Assembly: GCA_016840515.1 (NCBI GenBank)
Contig: JAEOSF010000033.1
Location: 1-40,757 of the forward strand
DNA from: Candidatus Borrarchaeum yapensis
GTDB taxonomy: Archaea; Asgardarchaeota; Sifarchaeia; Borrarchaeales; Borrarchaeaceae
Direction: 5' to 3'
Length of the DNA: 40,757 bases
This document shows positions 34,459 through 40,757 of the stretch, piece by piece. The translations under genes and the position numbers were made by a program. The notes under the pieces are model-generated. The model saw nothing but the letters and a program-made list of their open reading frames with translations, had not been told where the DNA came from and ran no database searches. Numbering within the stretch: position 1 is the stretch's first letter; every line of letters begins with the position of its first letter.

Positions 34459-35163
34459 TTGCAAGAAGAAGCAGAAAAAGAAAAAATGGTTAAAGTTTAT
34501 ATCATGGGACGAGAATTTGAAGTTCCTGCAACACTAAATATCGTTAAAGCATTCGAATATGCTGGTTATAGATTTATCAGAGGAATCGGTTGTAGGGGTG
34601 GATACTGCGGTGCGTGTGCTACGGTTTACAGATTTAAAGATGATTACAGACTTAATTTTGCCTTGGCTTGCCAAAAGGCCGTAGAAGATGGTATGTATCT
34701 TACTATACTGCCTTTTGTGCCCGCTGAGAAGGCAAAATATGACATGAATAAACTAAAACCAAGGGGAACTGTTTTGCTTGAACTATATCCAGAAATTGCT
34801 CGATGTGTTGCATGCAATACATGTACAAAAGCGTGTCCACAAGAATTGGAAGTAATGGATTATGTTCAAGCAGCAATTCGTGGTGATATAGAAGAAGTAG
34901 CTAATTTGAGTTTTGACTGTATTCAGTGTGGATTGTGTGCCATGAGATGCCCTGCAGAGATTGTACCTTATAATGTTGGGCAAATTGCAAGAAGATTGTT
35001 CGCAAAATATATTGCGCCAAAGGCGCATCCAACTCATGCGCGTGTGGATGAAATCAACGCATGCGTATTTGACGAAGAACTTGACAACTATATCATATTG
35101 GCAAAAGAAGATATTGAGAGATTAAAGAAGATATATGTTGAGCGAGAAATTAAGGTGGGATAG
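34459..35163 (+). CDS. SdhB/TfrB-like iron-sulfur protein without CCG domain
   Basis: The 234-residue protein begins with a ferredoxin-type [2Fe-2S] domain (GCRGGYCGACATV, final Cys in ALACQ) and continues with two [4Fe-4S] motifs (CVACNTCTKAC and CIQCGLCAMRC, each followed by P). This is the iron-sulfur chain of succinate dehydrogenase/fumarate reductase or TfrB, but the C-terminal CCG part of methanogen TfrB is missing and supplied by the preceding gene. It would pass electrons between the flavoprotein encoded next and HdrB/HdrA. The TTG start has GAGGGG five bases upstream. No membrane anchor subunit is nearby, so the complex should be soluble. Confidence 0.92.
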   Translation: MQEEAEKEKMVKVYIMGREFEVPATLNIVKAFEYAGYRFIRGIGCRGGYCGACATVYRFKDDYRLNFALACQKAVEDGMYLTILPFVPAEKAKYDMNKLKPRGTVLLELYPEIARCVACNTCTKACPQELEVMDYVQAAIRGDIEEVANLSFDCIQCGLCAMRCPAEIVPYNVGQIARRLFAKYIAPKAHPTHARVDEINACVFDEELDNYIILAKEDIERLKKIYVEREIKVG

Positions 35164-35167
35164 ATAG

Positions 35168-36814
35168 ATGGAACGCGGATATCCCGATTACATGCTGGAG
35201 TCGATCGAACTCGTGAAGAACACGAGGGAGAGGCGATTAAAGGAGATCCCTGAACTGATGTCGCTTGAGGAAAGGGAAGCAATCCTAAGACAATACCATC
35301 CTGATTACAAAGAGGGTACCAAACGCACCGTAAAGGTCGGCGTGAATGCTGGCGAAGTCATGCCTAACGAGGTAGCCGATCTGATTGAGGCATACCCACT
35401 AATTGATCCTACACAGATTGATTTGTCTATGATTGACTTTGACTGCGACCTTCTAATAATTGGTGCTGGTGGGGCAGGATTAACTGCCGCTCTTTGGGCT
35501 TTATATTCCGGTATTGATGTCAATAATATCATGATCGTAACTAAACTGCGCATGGGTGATTCGAACTCAAAAATGTCTCAAGGTGGCATTCAAGCTGCTG
35601 ATTGCGAAGATGATAGCCCTTCCTTACATTATCTCGATGTACTAGGAGGCGGACACTTCACAAATGATCCTGAGTTAGTTAAATGGTTAGTTCGAGAAGC
35701 TCCTATGATTATACAATGGCATGAAGAACTAGGTGTAATGTACGATAAGGACGAGGAAGGATGTATGTTTGTTGCTGCCGGCGGCGGAACCTGCCGAAAA
35801 CGTATGCACTCAGCTAAGGACTATACGGGCATGGAGATAGTTCGTGTTCTGATGGACGAGGCTCGCAATCTAGAAATACCCGTACTTGAATTCAATAGTG
35901 CTGTTGAGTTGTTAATGGATGATGCGGGCAAAGTTGCAGGTGCTGTTCTCTGGGACATGGAAAAAGAAGATTATACTGTTGCACGAGCGAAGGCTACATT
36001 GATGGCAACTGGAGGATTTGGGCGCCTTCATGTTCAAGGATTTGCAACAACGAATCATTATGGAGCTACAGCAGATGGCTTGGTTATGGCAAACCGTGTA
36101 GGTGCGAGAATCATAGATATGGACTCTGTTCAGTATCATCCAACTGGAAGTTCGTACCCTGAGCAAATTGTTGGTCTTTTATGTACAGAAAAATTAAGAG
36201 GACGAGGGTCACAGCCCGTAAATAAATATGGCGAAGAATTTGTATATCCTCTTGAGCCGAGGGACGTTGAATCAGCAGCTTTAATTAGAGAATGCAACAA
36301 GGGAAACGGACTCATCACCCCAACCGGGATGCCGGGTGTGTGGCTGGATACACCGCTGATCGATATTCTAAACGGAGAAGGTACTATCGAAAAGGAATTT
36401 TCAGCTATGTACCTTAAATATAAGCGATTTGACATCGATATGACACACGATCCTATACTTGTTTATCCTACACTCCATTTCCAAAATGGCGGTATCGTAA
36501 TCAATGAGCGTACTAGTGTAGTAAATGTTCCAGGACTTTTTGCTTCAGGTGAAACAACTGGTGGCGTTCATGGCAAGAATCGACTCATGGGTAACTCTAT
36601 TTTAGATTATTGTGTCTATGGAAGACGAATGGGCATTTATGCAACAGAATATGTTAAAAACGCTACTGTAGGCAAATTAAACTTAGATCATGTAACCAAA
36701 TATACGAAATTATTAGAGAATGCTGGAATTTCTAAAGAAAGAAGGGCACCTATTCTACTTCCTGAATATAGGGGCGAAAGGACCATATCTCATGCTTTAC
36801 CATTGCTTGGATGA
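35168..36814 (+). CDS. SdhA/FrdA/TfrA-like flavoprotein (fumarate reductase or succinate dehydrogenase)
   Basis: The 548-residue protein has the FAD motif LLIIGAGGAG at about 95-104, SKMSQGGIQAAD, MATGGFGR, QYHPTG, KLRGRGSQPVN with the likely proton-transfer Arg, LHFQNGGI, and ASGETTGGVHGKNRLMGNS. These are the substrate-binding and hydride-transfer elements of fumarate reductases. The segment that carries the covalently FAD-bound His in membrane-type SDH/FRD has no His (NSKMSQGG), so the FAD is probably non-covalent, as in soluble enzymes. An 85-residue N-terminal extension precedes the Rossmann fold. The first 250 bases are more GC-rich than the surroundings. It begins 4 bases after the SdhB-like gene and is followed by hdrA. 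Confidence 0.93.
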   Translation: MERGYPDYMLESIELVKNTRERRLKEIPELMSLEEREAILRQYHPDYKEGTKRTVKVGVNAGEVMPNEVADLIEAYPLIDPTQIDLSMIDFDCDLLIIGAGGAGLTAALWALYSGIDVNNIMIVTKLRMGDSNSKMSQGGIQAADCEDDSPSLHYLDVLGGGHFTNDPELVKWLVREAPMIIQWHEELGVMYDKDEEGCMFVAAGGGTCRKRMHSAKDYTGMEIVRVLMDEARNLEIPVLEFNSAVELLMDDAGKVAGAVLWDMEKEDYTVARAKATLMATGGFGRLHVQGFATTNHYGATADGLVMANRVGARIIDMDSVQYHPTGSSYPEQIVGLLCTEKLRGRGSQPVNKYGEEFVYPLEPRDVESAALIRECNKGNGLITPTGMPGVWLDTPLIDILNGEGTIEKEFSAMYLKYKRFDIDMTHDPILVYPTLHFQNGGIVINERTSVVNVPGLFASGETTGGVHGKNRLMGNSILDYCVYGRRMGIYATEYVKNATVGKLNLDHVTKYTKLLENAGISKERRAPILLPEYRGERTISHALPLLG

Positions 36815-36829
36815 TCATAATAGAGCTGA

Positions 36830-39262
36830 ATGATAATGACTAAGAAGATTGGTGCATTCATCTGCCAATGCGGCGGTAATATTTCAAATGTGGTTGACGT
36901 TGATAAAGTAGCGAAGGAACTCGAAAGCGAAGATATCGAACTGACAGAGGTTCAAACATATTTGTGTAGCGAGCCAGCAATCGAGAGAATGAAAGAGGTC
37001 ATTGAAGAAAAAGGACTTGATAGACTTGTCTTAGCTTGCTGTACTCCTAAGATGCACTTGAAGAAATTTCAGAGAGTACTTAAAGAAGCTGGTGTCAACC
37101 CAGCACTTGTTGATGTTGTAAATGTTAGAGAACACTGTAGTTGGGTTCATGAAAACGATCCTGAGGGTGCGACTCTGAAAGCCACCGATCTTGTTCGTGG
37201 AGGAATTAGAAGAATCGAAAAATCGGTGCCTCTTGAAACAAAAGAAATTGATGTTACACCAAAAGTCTTAGTCGTTGGAGGAGGAATCGCAGGGATCATT
37301 GCTTCACTTAGAGTGGCAGAAAATGGTATAGATTGCTATTTAGTTGAAAAAGAGCCAAGCATAGGCGGCCACATGATTCAATATCCAAAAGTGTTCCCTA
37401 CCCTTGATTGTTCGCAATGTATCTTAACTCCTAAGTTAGGGGATGTAAACGATCAAGAACTTATTCAGTTGTTAACATTGGCAGAGTTAAAGGATATCAC
37501 GGGATATACTGGAAACTTAAAGGTAACAATAAGGCAAGCCCCTCGCTATATTAATGTTGATAAATGTACTGCATGTGGAGACTGTGCTACCGTATGTCCA
37601 ATATTAATCCCTAGTGAATTCAACCTAGGTCTGGGAAAACGAAAAGCCGCTTATCGACCTTTTCTTCAGGCAGTCCCACAAGCTTTTACAATAGATGAAA
37701 GCAATTGCCTTCATTTTAAGTATGGGATTTGTCAAACTTGCGAAAAATTATGTCCTGCTGGAGCGGTCGAATTTAATCAAGAACCTCTTGAAAAGAACTT
37801 AGATGTCGGCGCTATAATTTTAGCAACGGGCTATGACCTATATGACCCCAGCGCTTTAGGTAGATATCTTTACGGGAAACATCCCAATGTCCTTACTTCA
37901 CTTCAAATGGAACGTATGCTGGATATTACAGGACCAACATCCAGCCGGGTTGTTCGTCCAAGCGATGGAAAAAGCGTTAAAAAGGTCGCCTTTGTGCTTT
38001 GTGCGGGATCACGAAATAATGAAGCAGGAGCAAATAAAGATGAAGGTGTTCCTTATTGCTCCACTGTATGCTGTCTCTACGCTCAGAAGCAAGCTACACT
38101 TTTGCGAAAACTCGGTATTGATGTATGGATCCACTACATTGACATTCGATCACCAGGAACAAAATATGAAGATTTTTATCATCACACACAAGAATTAGGA
38201 GTCAAATTCATTAAAGGCAAGGTATCCGAAGTCATGCCAACTCCCAATAATGATGGAAGACTCATAGTTCGGGCCGAAGACATGCTCATTAACCGGATGA
38301 TTGAAAATGATGTAGATCTTGTAGTACTTTGTCCGCCAATTTTGCCAAGTGAAGGAACTGAAGAGTTGGCACAGAAGCTAAAGGTTCCTCTAAATGAATA
38401 CAAATTTTTTCTAGAAAGCCACCCGAAACTTGATCCTTTAGCAACCAAGCGAGAGGGAATTTACGCAGCAGGAATAGCAACAGGTCCAAAAGATATACAG
38501 ACCACAGTTTCTGAGGCTGAAGGAGCTGCAATGAAGGCTGTGAATTTTGTAAGCGCGAAAAAGGAAATCGAACCCAATAAAGCGTATGTTATTCCTGAAC
38601 TATGTACTGGCTGTAGGGAATGTATTGAAATCTGTCCAGAAGAGGCAATTACAATTATAGACGAAAAAGCAGTGATCAATGATCTTGCTTGTACAGGTTG
38701 TGGATTATGCATTCCAATATGTCCAGAGAATGCTATAGATATGCAATCATATTCTGAGGAACAATTACTCGCACAAATTAAGGGAACATTAGTGGATTCG
38801 AAGGCTGAACTGAAAATTTTGGTGTTCGTGGAAAAAGAACTTGTATATACGGCGGCAGATATTGCGGGTGTTTCTAGACTAACATATCCTAGCAGTACTA
38901 GGTTTATAACACTTCCAAGTAATGCGAGATTGAAACTTTCATATATCCTTTATGCTTTCGCGAATGGAGCAGATGGTATTATGTTTTTAGAGGCGCCTGA
39001 AGAAGAAGGACCCGTTCCAGAAGCACATAAAGCAGCAGAAAAAATAATTGAGGAATACCAAGAAGTACTTGAGGACGATTATGATCTTGACAGTTCGCGG
39101 CTATGGTTTAGTCGAATCTTTGTGCCCGATTGGAGAAAACTCGCTACTGTTTTTGATTCATTCCATCAATTGATTGACGATCTCGGCCCGCTGACCGATG
39201 AAGAACGTAAAGAATTAATGCAAGCATGGTTTAAGGGGAAGAAAGTATCATTAGTTCAATGA
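36830..39262 (+). CDS. hdrA: HdrA with cysteine-free MvhD-like C-terminal domain (second cluster)
   Basis: The 810-residue protein has the HdrA N-terminal domain (FICQCGGNISNVV and CTPKMH), the FAD motif VVGGGIAGIIAS, the CSQC segment, the inserted ferredoxin (CTACGDCATVC), the cluster site CAGSR ... YCSTVCC, and two C-terminal ferredoxins (CTGCRECIEIC, CTGCGLCIPIC). From about residue 665 it aligns with MvhD (AADIAGVSR), but the CxxC is VEKE, and the other MvhD cysteines are replaced, so the [2Fe-2S] cluster must be absent. All Hdr-cluster positions are Cys, not Sec. It overlaps the convergent MFS gene by 7 bases. Start at 36830 or 36836. Confidence 0.95.
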   Translation: MIMTKKIGAFICQCGGNISNVVDVDKVAKELESEDIELTEVQTYLCSEPAIERMKEVIEEKGLDRLVLACCTPKMHLKKFQRVLKEAGVNPALVDVVNVREHCSWVHENDPEGATLKATDLVRGGIRRIEKSVPLETKEIDVTPKVLVVGGGIAGIIASLRVAENGIDCYLVEKEPSIGGHMIQYPKVFPTLDCSQCILTPKLGDVNDQELIQLLTLAELKDITGYTGNLKVTIRQAPRYINVDKCTACGDCATVCPILIPSEFNLGLGKRKAAYRPFLQAVPQAFTIDESNCLHFKYGICQTCEKLCPAGAVEFNQEPLEKNLDVGAIILATGYDLYDPSALGRYLYGKHPNVLTSLQMERMLDITGPTSSRVVRPSDGKSVKKVAFVLCAGSRNNEAGANKDEGVPYCSTVCCLYAQKQATLLRKLGIDVWIHYIDIRSPGTKYEDFYHHTQELGVKFIKGKVSEVMPTPNNDGRLIVRAEDMLINRMIENDVDLVVLCPPILPSEGTEELAQKLKVPLNEYKFFLESHPKLDPLATKREGIYAAGIATGPKDIQTTVSEAEGAAMKAVNFVSAKKEIEPNKAYVIPELCTGCRECIEICPEEAITIIDEKAVINDLACTGCGLCIPICPENAIDMQSYSEEQLLAQIKGTLVDSKAELKILVFVEKELVYTAADIAGVSRLTYPSSTRFITLPSNARLKLSYILYAFANGADGIMFLEAPEEEGPVPEAHKAAEKIIEEYQEVLEDDYDLDSSRLWFSRIFVPDWRKLATVFDSFHQLIDDLGPLTDEERKELMQAWFKGKKVSLVQ

Positions 39263-40494
39263 AGTGTGGTTGCCCCTTCATCAATTGGGAAGTCTACTGT
39301 TTCTTTCATTCTTATAGAGAATAAAAGCAGGCCAGCGAAGGGTAGAATAGCCATAATAAACATCATCATAGCGAGACCAAGAAGTTCAGCAAGGAATCCG
39401 GCAATAAGTGGTCCAATAGTTGCACCAATTCCTAAACTCGTCATAATAAGTCCCATTCCTTCGCCTCTATTCTCTCTTGGGGCAACATCTGCAACAATAG
39501 TTGTAGCGGAGACCATTACTGATGCATAGCCGAAAGCAACAAGAATCTGAGATGGAATCAATGCAACAGGTGATGTTGAGAGCCCAAACCAAATCGCACT
39601 AAGTCCACTAGCCAAAAGCCCCATTATCATTACTGGTCTTCGTCCAATTCGATCGCAACAGAGTCCCATCACGAACATAAAAATCGCTTGTGTCCCCATA
39701 TTGAGTGCATAAAGTAATCCAACTTGTGCTGGTGTCCCGCCCACAGCAACTACATACAAAGGAAATAAGCTATACAGACCCAGCAGTCCTCCATGGCGGA
39801 GTATGAGAGTAATATAAACGGTTGATAGCCCACGTTTTCGAACAAATTCATCTTTTTTGAACATCACTGTAAATCTTCGTTTTAAATCATTAACTACCTT
39901 TTTAAGGTTAGCAGGTTCATTATTGGGATCTACTTGTGTTTCTAAGTCCTTAAAATCTGAAAAAACAAAGATAACAATACATGCTGCAAGAAATGTTACA
40001 AAAGCAGCAGCAATGAAAGGAAACGATAAAGAAAATAATTCAACCAGAAAACCGCTTGCAAGGGCGCCAACAAACCATCCCGATGAGAGTGCGGCGTTCA
40101 TTATGCCCATACCACTACCCCTCTTTTTACCGTTTAGGTTTGAGGCGATAGCTAGTGCAATGGGAGTAAAAGCTCCAATTGCTATTCCTCTGATTAGACT
40201 CAGACCAATAAGTTCGTAAACGTTCCTAGAGAAGTAAAAGCCTATCAAGGTGAACCCTGAAGCAAAAAGACCACCCATCAAGAAGGGCCTTCTTTTTCGA
40301 AGAGTGTCGCTAAGTGAACCCCATATTACCGTAAATAAGAGGTAAGTGAGAAAAAATGACGAAAATAATATGCTGATTTCAATGAGATTTGCACCTAATT
40401 GTTCCGCATAAAGGGGCAGAATAGGTGGAACAATCATGTATGCAAAATAAGAAAAAAAGGCTGTAAAGTAAAGTGGTACCAGTTCTCTCCTCAT
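39256..40494 (-). CDS. Major facilitator superfamily transporter
   Basis: The 412-residue protein has 12 membrane segments in two six-helix halves, with the MFS loop motif WGSLSDTLRKRRP between helices 2 and 3 and its counterpart GLCCDRIGRRP in the second half, plus a central cytoplasmic loop at about 185-215. The substrate cannot be told from the sequence; the type resembles drug/metabolite proton antiporters. The gene is convergent with, and overlaps by 7 bases, the end of hdrA. Placement beside the dicarboxylate genes does not by itself imply organic acid transport. Confidence 0.93.
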   Translation of the reverse strand: MRRELVPLYFTAFFSYFAYMIVPPILPLYAEQLGANLIEISILFSSFFLTYLLFTVIWGSLSDTLRKRRPFLMGGLFASGFTLIGFYFSRNVYELIGLSLIRGIAIGAFTPIALAIASNLNGKKRGSGMGIMNAALSSGWFVGALASGFLVELFSLSFPFIAAAFVTFLAACIVIFVFSDFKDLETQVDPNNEPANLKKVVNDLKRRFTVMFKKDEFVRKRGLSTVYITLILRHGGLLGLYSLFPLYVVAVGGTPAQVGLLYALNMGTQAIFMFVMGLCCDRIGRRPVMIMGLLASGLSAIWFGLSTSPVALIPSQILVAFGYASVMVSATTIVADVAPRENRGEGMGLIMTSLGIGATIGPLIAGFLAELLGLAMMMFIMAILPFAGLLLFSIRMKETVDFPIDEGATTLH

Positions 40495-40723
40495 AATAAC
40501 TACCTTTGCATGAACCCTTTGGAATCAATATTTTTTTCCATTATGAGATATAAACGCATATAGACTGATTAGAGATTTATAATACAAGAAAACAATAAGA
40601 AAATGAGTTCCTATCTAATTTCTTCCTTTTTAAGGTCTCTTGGAGTATGAAATAGAACAATACTTTTAAGTTTATTGAATTGGGATTTAGAAATGCTTTT
40701 CGATAATAAAAAGAGAAAAGAAA

Positions 40724-40757
40724 ATGAGCGAACAAACCTGCATGACAATTAAAGCAA
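40724..40757 (+). CDS. Possible start of a gene running out of the window
   Basis: ATG at 40724 opens a frame (MSEQTCMTIKA...) that continues to the window end. AAAAGAGAAAAGA precedes it and a TATA-like TACTTTTAAG lies about 60 bases upstream. Eleven codons are too few to judge whether this is real. Confidence 0.25.
   Translation, partial: MSEQTCMTIKA

Noticed and set aside
1..40757. CRISPR arrays, rRNA genes, integrase or prophage genes
   Set aside because: Looked for regularly spaced repeats, rRNA-like blocks and recombinase motifs; none seen.

Overview
The window is AT-rich archaeal DNA, most likely from an Asgard (Lokiarchaeia-like) archaeon. The evidence is archaeal-type isoprenoid genes, an archaeal/eukaryal-type tRNA-Sec (9-bp acceptor plus 4-bp T stem), two Roadblock/LC7 proteins, very large solenoid proteins, many heterodisulfide-reductase-like genes, TATA-type promoters and an AGGTGA-like ribosome binding site before several starts. 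The lineage is inferred, since no rRNA or ribosomal protein gene is present.

Left part (1-9.3 kb): a membrane/HEAT-repeat protein cut by the window edge, an unknown 287-aa protein, the tRNA-Sec gene (minus strand), a polyprenyl diphosphate synthase, a 44-aa Cys-rich protein, a cupin plus unknown pair, an M48 membrane protease, and a malic enzyme. The tRNA-Sec gene has a 30-nt intron in the T loop with a textbook bulge-helix-bulge (BHB). The malic enzyme gene is interrupted by a 42-nt insert that contains a stop codon and also folds into a BHB at its edges; removing it restores the conserved YSPGVAEPC motif. This looks like a protein-coding archaeal intron and is the most striking feature of the window.

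Middle (9.3-20 kb): a small IS200/IS605-derived element with an omega-RNA-like structured region, mevalonate kinase and a polyprenol-kinase-like membrane protein, a CLC channel/antiporter with an RCK (TrkA) protein, a decayed tandem duplication of the convergent trkA/DUF116 gene ends, an intact DUF116 protein, a YkgJ-type CxxxC protein, and a 1386-aa solenoid protein with three N-terminal repeat domains.

Right part (20-40.7 kb): two heterodisulfide-reductase clusters. The first is an HdrA-HdrA-MvhD fusion with HdrC and HdrB, followed by two Roadblock genes and a DUF4140/DUF4139 protein. Between the clusters lie a HIT protein, an APH-like kinase, both subunits of class I fumarase and a small PPC-like protein that seems to use an AUA start. 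The second cluster is HdrC, HdrB, an SdhB/TfrB-like iron-sulfur protein, an SdhA/TfrA-like flavoprotein, and an HdrA whose C-terminal MvhD-like domain has lost all its cysteines. An MFS transporter converges on it.

Taken together, malic enzyme (pyruvate/malate), fumarase (malate/fumarate) and the SdhA/B-like plus HdrABC cluster (fumarate/succinate) outline a C4-dicarboxylate route. In this model fumarate reduction or succinate oxidation is tied to a flavin-based Hdr electron-transfer complex, possibly a bifurcating or confurcating soluble fumarate reductase. That coupling is inferred from gene order and motifs, not shown.
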